A stretch of 27,838 nucleotides of DNA from an uncultured Dorea sp. (lineage in GTDB: Bacteria; Bacillota; Clostridia; Lachnospirales; Lachnospiraceae): the NCBI GenBank assembly GCA_910588745.1, contig CAJURK010000044.1, positions 1 to 27,838 of the forward strand, in the 5' to 3' direction. Shown in pieces: positions 1 to 8,085 of this stretch. Position numbers and translations under genes: made by a program. Below the pieces are notes generated by a model. The model saw only the letters and a program-made list of their open reading frames with translations, was not told the origin of the DNA and searched no databases. How positions within the stretch are numbered: position 1 is the stretch's first letter; the number at the start of each line of letters is the position of its first letter.

Positions 1-45
1 TTAGCAAAGTCTTACGCAAGACACAACACAGAAACTATATATAAA

Positions 46-78
46 TGGTGCTGTACTGGTGTTGTAGTGGTGCTATAT
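46..78. repeat. Three degenerate 11-bp tandem units
   Basis: Three head-to-tail 11-mers are visible: TGGTGCTGTAC, TGGTGTTGTAG and TGGTGCTATAT. They lie in the AT-rich 130 bp beyond the rpsI terminator. Short CACCA-containing direct repeats of this kind resemble the arm-type sites bound by tyrosine integrases of integrative elements, and the 3' end of rpsI is a known integration site in Firmicutes. That makes an element boundary possible, but no integrase is visible in the window, so the role is inference. No gene is recognised in 1-130. Confidence 0.35.
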
Positions 79-130
79 GGCAAAATTTATGACGTTTTAT
101 AAAAATTATTGAACACTTAGAAAATAAAGA

Positions 131-165
131 AAACCCCCGAAAATACTGGACTTCCGGGAGTTTTT
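131..165 (-). terminator. Rho-independent terminator of rplM-rpsI
   Basis: Read on the minus strand, ACTCCCG pairs with CGGGGGT (one G-T pair) around a loop of about 16 nt, followed by TTTTCTTT. It lies about 25 nt past the rpsI stop codon and is the expected end of the ribosomal protein transcript. Confidence 0.75.
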
Positions 166-190
166 AAAGCTTTTTGAAATTGTAGTAAAA

Positions 191-583
191 TTATCGCTTG
201 CTGAACTGCGGAGCGCGACGAGCCGCTTTGAGACCGTACTTCTTACGCTCTTTCATACGTGGATCACGCGTCAGATATCCGGCTTTTTTCAATGCCGGCC
301 TATAATCTGCGTCAGCCTCTAACAACGCTCTTGCAATACCGTGACGGATTGCTCCTGCCTGTCCTGTGTAGCCGCCGCCTTTTACATTCACGATTACGTC
401 GAACTTACCCTCTGTCTCTGTCAGAGCCAATGGCTGACGAACGATTACCTTCAGAGTCTCAAGTCCGAGATACTCATCGATATCTCTCTTATTTATCGTA
501 ATTTTACCTGTTCCAGGCACAAGATATACTCTTGCAATTGATTTTTTTCTTCTTCCTGTTCCATAAAATCTTGCTGCTGCCAT
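191..583 (-). CDS. rpsI: 30S ribosomal protein S9
   Basis: Small-subunit protein S9, whose C-terminal tail reaches the P-site tRNA in the decoding centre. The 130-residue product has the usual bacterial length. It begins MAAARFYGTGRRKKSIARVY, contains the GGGYTGQAGAIRHGIARALL block near residues 69-88, and ends in the basic tail QFSKR that is invariant in the family. The start is set by AAGGAGG a few bases upstream. It follows rplM by 28 bp, the universal rplM-rpsI pairing, and shares its promoter and leader. The 3' end is intact, which matters because this site is used by some integrative elements. Identification is secure. Confidence 0.98.
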   Translation of the reverse strand: MAAARFYGTGRRKKSIARVYLVPGTGKITINKRDIDEYLGLETLKVIVRQPLALTETEGKFDVIVNVKGGGYTGQAGAIRHGIARALLEADADYRPALKKAGYLTRDPRMKERKKYGLKAARRAPQFSKR

Positions 584-611
584 CTTTATATCCTCCTTTC
601 GACCTTCCTAA

Positions 612-1040
612 TTAAAGTTTCAGTTCTTCTGGCTTCTGAGCCTGCTGTTCATGCTCTGGTCCAGCGTACACATGAAGTTTCTTAATCATAGCTCTTCCTA
701 AAGGTCCCTTTGGAAGCATTCCCTTAACTGCCAGCTCAATAACCTTTTCAGGCTTTTTATCCATCATCTCTGCCAGCGTGGTCTCCCTCATTCCGCCAAC
801 ATATTCTGAATGGTTATAATATACCTTCTGGCTCATCTTCTTGCCGGTTACTTTGATCTTAGCTGCGTTAACGATTACTACATAATCTCCTGTATCAATA
901 TGCGGAGTAAATTCCGGCTTATTCTTGCCTCGTAAAATCTTAGCTACTTCTGATGACAGACGTCCCAAAGTACATCCGGCAGCATCAACAACGTACCATT
1001 TTCTCTCAATCTTATCTGGATTAGCCATATAAGTTTTCAT
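612..1040 (-). CDS. rplM: 50S ribosomal protein L13
   Basis: Large-subunit protein L13, an early-assembly 23S rRNA binder. The 142-residue product begins MKTYMANPDKIERKWYVVDA, the typical Firmicutes N-terminus, and carries HIDTGDYVVIVNA (about residues 47-59) and the GMLPKGPLGRAM block (about 106-117) that is diagnostic for L13. The start codon has GGAGGG about 7 nt upstream. It is the first gene of a two-gene operon with rpsI, preceded by a consensus promoter and a structured leader of about 100 nt. Neighbouring genes differ from the common Firmicutes order truA-rplM-rpsI, because about 6 kb of other genes now separate it from truA. Confidence 0.98.
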   Translation of the reverse strand: MKTYMANPDKIERKWYVVDAAGCTLGRLSSEVAKILRGKNKPEFTPHIDTGDYVVIVNAAKIKVTGKKMSQKVYYNHSEYVGGMRETTLAEMMDKKPEKVIELAVKGMLPKGPLGRAMIKKLHVYAGPEHEQQAQKPEELKL

Positions 1041-1143
1041 TGGTTTCCCTCCTATGAATCATTACATTACTTCTTAAAACTAACTCTATTAGAATCAGAT
1101 GCCTCCGGGGCTTTGGAGCAATCTGTTTCTCCTGTCGTCATAC
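1041..1143 (-). promoter_or_regulatory. Structured 5' leader of rplM (candidate L13 leader)
   Basis: The untranslated region of rplM contains a stable hairpin at 1096-1125. On the minus strand CAGAT-T-GCTCC pairs with GGAGGC-ATCTG around the loop AAAGCCCC. Firmicutes have a described L13 leader class in this position, thought to mediate autoregulation by L13. Position and hairpin fit, but I could not match the covariance model, so the class assignment is inference. Confidence 0.5.
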
Positions 1144-1149
1144 TTTTTT

Positions 1150-1178
1150 ATTATATTATAGGGTTTTTCACCTGTCAA
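1150..1178 (-). promoter_or_regulatory. Sigma-A promoter of rplM-rpsI
   Basis: On the minus strand a perfect -35 TTGACA (1173-1178) is followed after exactly 17 bp by a perfect -10 TATAAT (1150-1155). Such a consensus match fits a ribosomal protein operon. Confidence 0.88.
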
Positions 1179-1257
1179 CTATTTTTTACCGTTTCTCCGC
1201 CCTCTGATTTGACGGGTGATTTGACGCGTCATTTTCTAAGCCTGTTCTATCTTGGTT

Positions 1258-1830
1258 TTAATCTGTCAGTCTTTGTTTTTTCAGCAGCGCCGCCGCCAAA
1301 AACGCCTGCTGGGCTTCGACGCCTTGATATGGATTACAGGAACTGCCGCTGACCAGTTCCAAGTAATCATAAGGATTTATAAGAGAACCGTTAAACAAAT
1401 CATTTTTTACTCTGCCTGATTTCCCCATATCTTTCTCCAATCGCTCCATATCCGGCTCCAGCACATATGTAACCACATCACCTTTTTTATCAAATACAAG
1501 CGTATAGCGCTTTACCGGAGGATAAAAAGACGCCAGCGCAGCTTTCGCATTCTTATGGTCTGCTAAAACGGAATATACCTTTTCTTTTAATGCGGCATCG
1601 CTATTCATCCGATATAATAAGTCTTCTGGAATCAAACATGTCTCGCTGTCGTCAGGCGCATTGACTTTCACGCCAAATTTTTCAAAAATATCCGTTTTAA
1701 TGTTCGCGGCTGCCTGCTCCTTTATCTGACTACTGAAATTATTATCCGCAACTATCTGTTCAGCAGCATCCGTATGACTTACCATGCCGCTGTATAATGC
1801 TGATAAAATGTCCACACTTTCAATATTCAT
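1258..1830 (-). CDS. Hypothetical protein, 190 residues
   Basis: I do not recognise the family. The product is soluble in appearance, with no signal peptide or membrane segment. It begins MNIESVDILSALYSGMVS, has an Ala-rich helical N-terminal part (about residues 20-50), a central stretch TLVFDKKGDVVTYVLEPDME (about 110-129) that looks like two beta strands, and a C-terminal helix rich in Ala and Leu. The start is supported by GAGGAG seven bases upstream. It stands alone between the rplM promoter and the divergent GH13 gene. A real gene is likely because the reading frame is long, has a good ribosome binding site and has normal composition; function is unknown. Confidence 0.7.
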   Translation of the reverse strand: MNIESVDILSALYSGMVSHTDAAEQIVADNNFSSQIKEQAAANIKTDIFEKFGVKVNAPDDSETCLIPEDLLYRMNSDAALKEKVYSVLADHKNAKAALASFYPPVKRYTLVFDKKGDVVTYVLEPDMERLEKDMGKSGRVKNDLFNGSLINPYDYLELVSGSSCNPYQGVEAQQAFLAAALLKKQRLTD

Positions 1831-1960
1831 GGCTGTTCTCCTCTTTTATTTTTGTCATATGTTTATCTCTGAATAGTTCGTAATCATGCATCTATCCTAA
1901 TATAACATATATCTATGCTGATAGCTATATAGAATCAAAAATACACGGTTTTCCATTGTG

Positions 1961-1979
1961 CCATACACCAAACCTATGG
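1961..1979. promoter_or_regulatory. Inverted repeat in the GH13 promoter region
   Basis: CCATA and TATGG flank a 9-nt centre, 51 bp before the GH13 start codon. A weak -35-like TTGTGC (1957-1962) and -10-like TAAACT overlap it on the plus strand, so it sits where an operator would act. The match is short and could be chance. Confidence 0.3.
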
Positions 1980-2029
1980 TAAACTTATAGAAGACTTAAA
2001 CCATTACTACAAGAAGGAGTGATAATAAC

Positions 2030-3337
2030 ATGTGGGCTTACAAAGGAGTATTTTATCAGATATACCCGATTGGGTTCTGCGGCGCGCCCTACGCCAACGA
2101 CGGCGTCTACGCCCCGCGCATCAGGAAGCTTTTAGACTGGAGTTCCTACTTAAAAGAACTGGGGATTGACGCGATTATCCTGAATCCGATTTTTGAATCC
2201 GACAATCACGGCTATGACACCAGGGACTTCCGCACCATTGACTGCCGCCTTGGAAACAATGAAGATTTTGCCGAAGTGTGCAAAGATCTTCATGCGCATG
2301 ATGTAAAGATTGTATTAGACGGCGTATTTAACCATGTTGGACGCGGTTTCTGGGCATTTAAAGACGTACAGGAAAAGAAATGGGATTCCCCCTACAAAGA
2401 CTGGTTCCATATCAGCTTCGACGGCAATAGCTGCTACAACGACGGCTTCTGGTACGAGGGATGGGAAGGCCATTTTGAACTGGTAAAATTAAATCTTCAG
2501 AATCCGGCTGTTGTAGAGTATTTACTGGACTGTGTAAAATTCTGGATAGAGGAATTCGATATTGACGGACTTCGTCTTGACGTAGCATACAGCCTTGACC
2601 ACAACTTCATGCGGACGCTTCGCCGCTTTACCAGCGAACAAAAACCGGAATTTGCACTGATTGGCGAGGTACTGTTCGGCGATTACAACTTAATTGTAAA
2701 TGATGAAATGCTGCATAGCTGCACCAATTATGAATGCTACAAGGGTATATTCTCCAGCTTTAATTCTATGAATATGTTTGAGATCGCCCATTCGCTCCAC
2801 CGCCAGTACGGAGCCGACCAGTGGTGTATTTACCGCGGCAAGCATCTGGTGACCTTTGTCGATAACCACGATGTGACCAGACTGGCAAGCATTCTGACCA
2901 ACAAAGAGCATATTCGCCCCGCCTACGGCCTGCTGCTGGGCATGCCCGGTATCCCATGCATCTATTACGGCAGCGAATGGGGCGCAGAGGGACAGAAAGC
3001 GCCGGACAATGACTATGCGCTCCGCCCATGTTTTGAAAAACCAGAACCAAATGAACTGACGGAATATATCGAAAAGCTAATTGCTCTCCGCCAGCAAAGC
3101 GACGGTCTCTGCAATGGAAGCTACCGTAATGTGGTTCTCACAAACCATCAATTGGTATTTGAACGGGCATCGGAAAAAGAACGCATGATGGTAGCAATTA
3201 ACGCCTCGGGCGAGACCTACACAGCGCAGCACGGCGATCTGAACGGTTCCGTCACCGACCTGATAACCGGCAACAAACTACAGCTTGAAGGCCGGCTTGA
3301 GATGGCTCCATACAGCACGCAATATTTAAAATTTTAA
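2030..3337 (+). CDS. Alpha-amylase family (GH13) glycoside hydrolase, cytosolic
   Basis: Retaining alpha-glucan hydrolase or transglycosylase with a (beta/alpha)8 barrel. All four conserved GH13 regions are readable: region I DGVFNHVG (D97, N101, H102), region II GLRLDVAY with nucleophile D184, region III IGEVLFGD with acid/base E213, and region IV FVDNHD (N279, H280, D281). At 435 residues it has only the barrel and a short C-terminal beta domain, with no N-terminal starch-binding or signal sequence. It should therefore act inside the cell on imported maltodextrins, similar to neopullulanase/cyclomaltodextrinase-like enzymes. AAGGAG about 10 nt before the ATG supports the start. It is a single gene on the plus strand among minus-strand neighbours, with no transporter or regulator beside it. 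Exact substrate cannot be read. Confidence 0.9.
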   Translation: MWAYKGVFYQIYPIGFCGAPYANDGVYAPRIRKLLDWSSYLKELGIDAIILNPIFESDNHGYDTRDFRTIDCRLGNNEDFAEVCKDLHAHDVKIVLDGVFNHVGRGFWAFKDVQEKKWDSPYKDWFHISFDGNSCYNDGFWYEGWEGHFELVKLNLQNPAVVEYLLDCVKFWIEEFDIDGLRLDVAYSLDHNFMRTLRRFTSEQKPEFALIGEVLFGDYNLIVNDEMLHSCTNYECYKGIFSSFNSMNMFEIAHSLHRQYGADQWCIYRGKHLVTFVDNHDVTRLASILTNKEHIRPAYGLLLGMPGIPCIYYGSEWGAEGQKAPDNDYALRPCFEKPEPNELTEYIEKLIALRQQSDGLCNGSYRNVVLTNHQLVFERASEKERMMVAINASGETYTAQHGDLNGSVTDLITGNKLQLEGRLEMAPYSTQYLKF

Positions 3338-3380
3338 TCCTATAAAACAACAGGCGGCAAAAAAATTTACTTTCACGGCA

Positions 3381-3436
3381 GAAACCGCCCTGTATGGAAA
3401 CGATAAACAGCAATCGTCTCCATACAGGGCGGTTTC
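3381..3436. terminator. Long hairpin between convergent GH13 and tyrS
   Basis: GAAACCGCCCTGTATGGA (3381-3398) is exactly complementary to 3419-3436, and ACGAT/ATCGT (3400-3404, 3413-3417) extends the stem inward past one mismatch, giving 23 of 24 pairs. It lies between two stop codons and probably acts in both directions. No T tract directly abuts it; on the minus strand a run of seven T follows about 17 nt later. ACAGGCGG at 3351 could compete for the same left arm. Confidence 0.65.
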
Positions 3437-3454
3437 CGCCCCGCAAACAAAATC

Positions 3455-4678
3455 TTATCCCATAACCACCTTGCGGAAATTTTTCTTTCCTTTCTTAACT
3501 ATCAATCCTTCTCCCGCGAATGCTTCCGCGCTGTAAACAGCTTTAATATCCGTTACCTTTTCACCGTCTACCAGCACGCCTCCCTGCTGCACTGCCCGTC
3601 TTGCTTCCGCCCTGGACGGCACCAGGCCGCTCTTTACCAGCACGCTTAATATATCAATATTGCCCTCTGCAAAATCTTCCTCTGCAAGCTCTGCCTTCGG
3701 CATATCTGCCGCGGCGCCCTGGCTGAACAGCGCTTTTGCCGCGGCCTGCGCTTTCTCGGCTTCTTCCTCTCCATGCACCAGCTTCGTCAGCTCATAAGCC
3801 AGTATCTCTTTCGCCGTATTTAACTGCGCTCCCTCCCAGTTGTCCATCTTATCAATCTCCTCTAAAGGAAGGAACGTCAGCATACGGATACATTTCAAAA
3901 CATCTGCATCCGCTACATTTCTCCAGTATTGGTAGAAATCAAAGGGGGAAGTTTTTTCCGGATCAAGCCACACTGCGCCGCTCTGAGTCTTACCCATCTT
4001 CTTGCCCTCGGAATTCAGCAGAAGCGTAATCGTCATTGCCCCTGCGTCCTCGCCAAGTTTACGGCGTATCAGCTCTGTACCGCCAAGCATGTTGCTCCAC
4101 TGATCGTCTCCTCCAAACTGTAAGTTGCAGCCGTATTTCTGGAACAGCATATAGAAGTCATAACTCTGCATAATCATATAATTAAATTCCAAAAAGCTAA
4201 GCCCCTTCTCCATACGCTGTTTGTAGCATTCTGCCGCCAGCATACGATTTACAGAAAAATGCGCCCCTACTTCCCTGAGCAGTTCAACATAATTCAGCTC
4301 CAACAGCCAGTCTGCGTTGTTCACCATCAAAGCCTTTCCTTCAGAAAAGTCGATAAACCGGCTCATCTGCTTCCTAAAACAATCACAGTTGTGCTGAATC
4401 ATTTCCGGCGTCATCATAGACCGCATATCCGTCCTTCCGGAAGGATCGCCGATATATCCCGTGCCGCCGCCGATTAGTGCAATCGGTTTATTCCCCGCCT
4501 CCTGCAGCCGCTTCATCAAACACAACGCCATAAAATGGCCTACGTGAAGGCTGTCCGCCGTCGGATCAAAGCCGATATAGAACACCGCCTTTCCGTTGTT
4601 CACCAAATCCCTAATCCTTTCCTCGTCTGTAACCTGCGCAATTAATCCCCGCGCCTGAAGTTCTTCATAAATTCCCAT
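3455..4678 (-). CDS. tyrS: Tyrosyl-tRNA synthetase
   Basis: Charges tRNA-Tyr with tyrosine in the cytosol (class Ic synthetase). From this start the 407-residue product has the HIGH-type motif HVGH at residues 45-48 after GFDPTADSL, the tyrosine pocket around QSYDFYML and GGDDQWSNM, the KMSKS-type motif KMGKT at 227-231, and a C-terminal S4-like RNA-binding domain (about 345-407). I chose the ATG at 4678 because AAAGGAG lies eight bases before it; an ATG six codons earlier overlaps that Shine-Dalgarno and has none of its own. Expression is controlled by a T-box leader with a Tyr specifier, described separately. It converges with the GH13 gene. Confidence 0.97.
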   Translation of the reverse strand: MGIYEELQARGLIAQVTDEERIRDLVNNGKAVFYIGFDPTADSLHVGHFMALCLMKRLQEAGNKPIALIGGGTGYIGDPSGRTDMRSMMTPEMIQHNCDCFRKQMSRFIDFSEGKALMVNNADWLLELNYVELLREVGAHFSVNRMLAAECYKQRMEKGLSFLEFNYMIMQSYDFYMLFQKYGCNLQFGGDDQWSNMLGGTELIRRKLGEDAGAMTITLLLNSEGKKMGKTQSGAVWLDPEKTSPFDFYQYWRNVADADVLKCIRMLTFLPLEEIDKMDNWEGAQLNTAKEILAYELTKLVHGEEEAEKAQAAAKALFSQGAAADMPKAELAEEDFAEGNIDILSVLVKSGLVPSRAEARRAVQQGGVLVDGEKVTDIKAVYSAEAFAGEGLIVKKGKKNFRKVVMG

Positions 4679-4815
4679 ACCATTTGCTCCTTTCATATTA
4701 TTGCCAACTCAAAAAGGCATACCCTATGATACCCTCAGCAGACAAAAGGACGCACAGATTTGCAAAACAACAAACCCGCAAGTTATTTGCCGCCGCATAA
4801 AACACACGGTTTTCC

Positions 4816-5108
4816 AAAAAAAGTCCTTATCCATAACGGATAAGGACGAAATATACTTCGTGGTACCACCTTTTTTCATCAGAAACTCACGTTCCTAATC
4901 TTAACGGCTGCGCATGCAGCCTATGCGCGTAACGTGCGCCGTACGTCACAGCCTACCTGTCCGCCGGTTCGACGAACTCTTCTTCGGTGCGCGGCTCCAA
5001 GATGTATTCACACTTCTCTCCTTCTTGCGCCTCTCACCTTCCGGCAGCTCTCTGTAAGGGTATGGGAAATGTTACTTCTTCTCTTCTCAGCCTTTACTGC
5101 TCTATTCA
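4816..5108 (-). promoter_or_regulatory. Tyrosine T-box leader of tyrS
   Basis: A complete T-box riboswitch lies before tyrS on the minus strand. The specifier TAC (Tyr) is at 5004-5006 in the context GTGAATACATC. The distal Stem I segment GAAGGTGAGAGG lies just upstream. The T-box sequence AGGTGGTACCACG is at 4859-4871, and the intrinsic terminator is GTCCTTATCC/GGATAAGGAC at 4823-4847 followed by seven U (4816-4822). Uncharged tRNA-Tyr pairing with the specifier and with the UGG of the T-box bulge would favour the antiterminator and read-through into tyrS when tyrosine is short. Confidence 0.95.
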
Positions 5109-5114
5109 TTTGGA

Positions 5115-5143
5115 AGTCTAACTGATTTTCGGTTCTTTGTCAA
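5115..5143 (-). promoter_or_regulatory. Sigma-A promoter of the tyrS T-box transcript
   Basis: On the minus strand a perfect -35 TTGACA (5138-5143), a 17-bp spacer and -10 TAGACT (5115-5120) precede the T-box. Transcription should begin near 5108, which gives a leader of the normal T-box size of about 290 nt up to the terminator. Confidence 0.85.
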
Positions 5144-5236
5144 GCAATACTTCCATTCGCTGCTATGTCATCCGCTGCCGTTCCTGCTCCGTGATTTCCG
5201 GTTCCTGCCAAGCTTAATTTGAATGGATTCGTTTCT

Positions 5237-7099
5237 TTACTTCTTGCTCTTCCTGTCCTTCTCCGGCTCTGGCTCCATGCTCAGCGGACGGTCTTTACTG
5301 TTCTCGATATTATACTTTTCCTGATACTCTTCAAACAGTTCCCTGTATTTCTTTGCATTTTCGGCCAGCAGCCTCCGGTACTCTTCTTTTCCCGCATCAG
5401 AAATCGTAGAGGTATGAATATGTATATCGGCGTCCATATCATCCATCTTAATCGCCGCGCTGGTTACGCCGGTACAATGCGCGACAATTCTGTCAAAACT
5501 GTTCAGCAATTCATTAAATACCGTTCCCTGGGTCAGATCGCAGTCTCCATGGCTCAGACGGATTACATGACGCATCTTCAGTTCCTCGCAGAGCGCAGTT
5601 ACAACTGCCGCCAGAGACTTCACCCGCATTGCTTTTTCCTTGTCCCGCATAGTCTCTACACTTTGAACCGTCATCTCCGCCGTCTCACGCACGGCATCCA
5701 TCACCACGTTCAACTCGGCCTTGGCTTCCTCGGACAGCGAAATATTACCTTCCTGGATATTGTTGGTTACTCTGGCCACATTGGACGCATAATCTCCTAC
5801 CCGCTCTAAATCACTGATAATATGTAAACAGAGAGACACCTGCCTTGTCTGCATTGTATTCAGTTCCCGCTTCGTCAGCATCATCAAATACTCTCCGAGT
5901 TTTGTCTCGAATTTATCAATCAGGTCTTCTTTTCTCTGAACCTTATTAAACCGATCCTGAGTAAACTCATTGATCAAATTCAGGGAACGCCCTACGTTCT
6001 TGCGGACCTTCTGCGCCATATCATACATAACTCGGTTAGACTGACCGATTGCCAGCGCCGGATAACGAAGCAGGCGCTCGTCCAGCATATCAAAGTTCGC
6101 GTCATCTTCTAAATCTTCCTCCGAATCCTTAATCAGCGCCTTCGCCAACTTTTCAAGTTTCGGAATGAACGGAAACAGTACGCATACGGTTGCAACACGG
6201 AACACGGTATTGATCGTAGCAATCATAACCGGACTCATGACCATATTTAAAAATGTAAAATGAATCACTGCATGAACCCCGTAAAAAACAACGGACCAGA
6301 TCAGCATACCAAACAAATCATTCAGCAGATAAATAATCGCAGTTCTTTTTCCGTTCTTGTTGGCTCCAATGGCAGAAAGCAGCACCGGACAGGCCGCGCC
6401 TACGCCGATACCAAGGATAATCGGATAAGCGGTCGCAAAAGTCAGAGACCCCGTAACTGACAATGCCTGCAAAATACCTACAGAAGCTGACGCACTCTGC
6501 AGAACTGCCGTAAACGCAATACCGAGAAGGATACCCGCCACCGGGTTCGAGAACATCGTCAGCATACTTGTAAATGCCTCGCTCTCCTTTAATGGCGCAA
6601 CCGCTCCGCTCATAGTCTGCATGCCAAACATCAGAATCGAAAAACCCAGCATAATATTACCCACATTTCGGTAAACAGTTCTTTTCGACATCATCCGAAA
6701 CAGCATACCGACAATCGCTACTACTGCGCTGATGGTCGCCGTTGACAATATCTTGGCAATTCCACTAGAACCCTCTATATTAGAAAGACAGAGTATCCAG
6801 CCCGTAATACTGGTACCGATATTAGCGCCCATGATAATTCCGATCGCCTGTTTTAACTTCATCATACCAGAGTTAACAAAACCAACCACCATAACCGTCG
6901 TAGCCGACGACGACTGGATAACCGAAGTAACCCCCGCCCCCAGTGCGACGCCTTTGATGGAAGTATTCGTCATCTTATAGAGAAACGCCTCCAGCTTATT
7001 ACCTGCGACCATCTTAAGTCCGTCGCCCATCAGCGACATTCCGAACAGAAACAGCGCTACGCCGCTAAGCAATGATAATATCATCGAAAATATGTCCAT
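5237..7099 (-). CDS. Na+/phosphate symporter with C-terminal PhoU-like domain
   Basis: Membrane transporter of the Na/Pi-cotransporter II family (NptA/YjbB type), expected to couple phosphate movement to sodium. The first half (about residues 1-315) is hydrophobic with the two family repeats, seen in the paired motifs QSSSATT (about residue 63) and LQSASASVG (about residue 200) and in GANIGTSITGW. The second half (about 340-590) is helical and PhoU-like, with ISDLERVGDYASN near residue 430, the usual architecture in Firmicutes. The tail is highly charged. The start follows AAAGGAGG by 5 nt. It has its own promoter at 7196-7224 and forms a single-gene unit between truA and tyrS. Transport direction cannot be told from sequence. 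Confidence 0.92.
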   Translation of the reverse strand: MDIFSMILSLLSGVALFLFGMSLMGDGLKMVAGNKLEAFLYKMTNTSIKGVALGAGVTSVIQSSSATTVMVVGFVNSGMMKLKQAIGIIMGANIGTSITGWILCLSNIEGSSGIAKILSTATISAVVAIVGMLFRMMSKRTVYRNVGNIMLGFSILMFGMQTMSGAVAPLKESEAFTSMLTMFSNPVAGILLGIAFTAVLQSASASVGILQALSVTGSLTFATAYPIILGIGVGAACPVLLSAIGANKNGKRTAIIYLLNDLFGMLIWSVVFYGVHAVIHFTFLNMVMSPVMIATINTVFRVATVCVLFPFIPKLEKLAKALIKDSEEDLEDDANFDMLDERLLRYPALAIGQSNRVMYDMAQKVRKNVGRSLNLINEFTQDRFNKVQRKEDLIDKFETKLGEYLMMLTKRELNTMQTRQVSLCLHIISDLERVGDYASNVARVTNNIQEGNISLSEEAKAELNVVMDAVRETAEMTVQSVETMRDKEKAMRVKSLAAVVTALCEELKMRHVIRLSHGDCDLTQGTVFNELLNSFDRIVAHCTGVTSAAIKMDDMDADIHIHTSTISDAGKEEYRRLLAENAKKYRELFEEYQEKYNIENSKDRPLSMEPEPEKDRKSKK

Positions 7100-7195
7100 A
7101 ACATCCTCCTTTGTAATAAACGTGTTTTGTTACAAAATCTTCAAACATGTTCTTCTCTTTGTTATGTACCTGTAATTCCTTTTACTCCATTTTTT

Positions 7196-7224
7196 ACTAT
7201 ACCATTACTTTTTTCACCTGTCTA
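7196..7224 (-). promoter_or_regulatory. Promoter of the Na/Pi symporter gene
   Basis: On the minus strand -35 TAGACA (7219-7224), 17-bp spacer and -10 TATAGT (7196-7201), about 100 bp before the start codon. Confidence 0.72.
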
Positions 7225-7249
7225 TCCGCATAATAACCTAAAATTGATG

Positions 7250-8026
7250 TTAGAAATCGTATAAATTGCGGTACTGCCGATTTGTTTCCCCATACCGGAT
7301 CTCCATCAGCGTAAGCCCCTGGGGCGGCGCCGTCACTCCCGCCTCCGTGCGCTTTTTGGCCTCAAGAATTTCCCGTACTTTCTCCGGTTCGTAGAAGCCT
7401 CGTCCCACGCGGATTAAAGTTCCGGCAATAATTCTCACCATATTGTACAAAAAACCATTCCCGGTAATCCGGATCACAATCTCATCCGCTCTCCTGCCAA
7501 CCCATATCTCATCGACTCTTCGTACCGTATCCGACGTATTCGTCCTCACATTGCAAAAGCTGGCAAAATCATGTTCCCCTACCAAATAAGCCGCGCCTTC
7601 CTTCATCCGGGACACATCCAGCGGAAAAGAAACAAAGGCCGTCGTCCTTCGTTTCATAGGGTTCGGAACAGATGCGTTATATATGTGGTACTCATAGGTC
7701 TTAGTAATAACATCCTGATATCTGGGATGCCAGTTCCGCGGAACCTCCTCGGATTTTACAATCACAATATCCTCCGGCATCCGCTGGTTCAGCGCATAAG
7801 AAATACGCTCCGGCGGAATCCCGCTTTCTGTATCAAACACTGCCACATTCCCCAGCGCATGAACCCCTGAATCCGTCCTGCTGGCTCCAATAACACTGAT
7901 CTCTTCCCTGGTAAGCCCTCTAAGTTCCCGGTTCAATACCTCTTCCACTGTAATCCCATTTGGCTGCACCTGCCAACCGCAATACTCCGTACCGTCATAC
8001 GCAACCGTAAGCTTAATCCTCCTCAT
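7250..8026 (-). CDS. truA: tRNA pseudouridine synthase A
   Basis: Isomerises uridines 38-40 in the anticodon arm of several tRNAs. From this start the product has 258 residues. The catalytic aspartate is D52 in GASRTDSGVHA, preceded by the N-terminal strand VAYDGTEYCGWQ; RITGNGFLYNMVRIIAGTL and the C-terminal segment APPQGLTLMEI are family hallmarks. I prefer the ATG at 8026 with AGAGG upstream; an in-frame TTG at 8047 would add MEKRCGG and has a poorer ribosome binding site. It follows the ECF genes on the same strand, the common Firmicutes order, but a 219-bp palindrome separates it from ecfT here. Confidence 0.95.
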   Translation of the reverse strand: MRRIKLTVAYDGTEYCGWQVQPNGITVEEVLNRELRGLTREEISVIGASRTDSGVHALGNVAVFDTESGIPPERISYALNQRMPEDIVIVKSEEVPRNWHPRYQDVITKTYEYHIYNASVPNPMKRRTTAFVSFPLDVSRMKEGAAYLVGEHDFASFCNVRTNTSDTVRRVDEIWVGRRADEIVIRITGNGFLYNMVRIIAGTLIRVGRGFYEPEKVREILEAKKRTEAGVTAPPQGLTLMEIRYGETNRQYRNLYDF

Positions 8027-8085
8027 CCCTCCACACCTCTTTTCCAATCTCTTCTACCCAATTCGCAGCATGCAGCACCCTACGC

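Noticed and set aside
1..113. Plus-strand open frame at the left edge as the end of an integrase
   Set aside because: The translated residues do not resemble an integrase C-terminus in any frame, so no gene is called there.
4679..4696. Upstream ATG for tyrS adding six codons
   Set aside because: The extra codons contain the AAAGGAG that serves the ATG at 4678, and the upstream ATG has no ribosome binding site.
5219..5809. Plus-strand frame of 196 codons
   Set aside because: It is antisense to the PhoU-like domain of the Na/Pi symporter, with no ribosome binding site.
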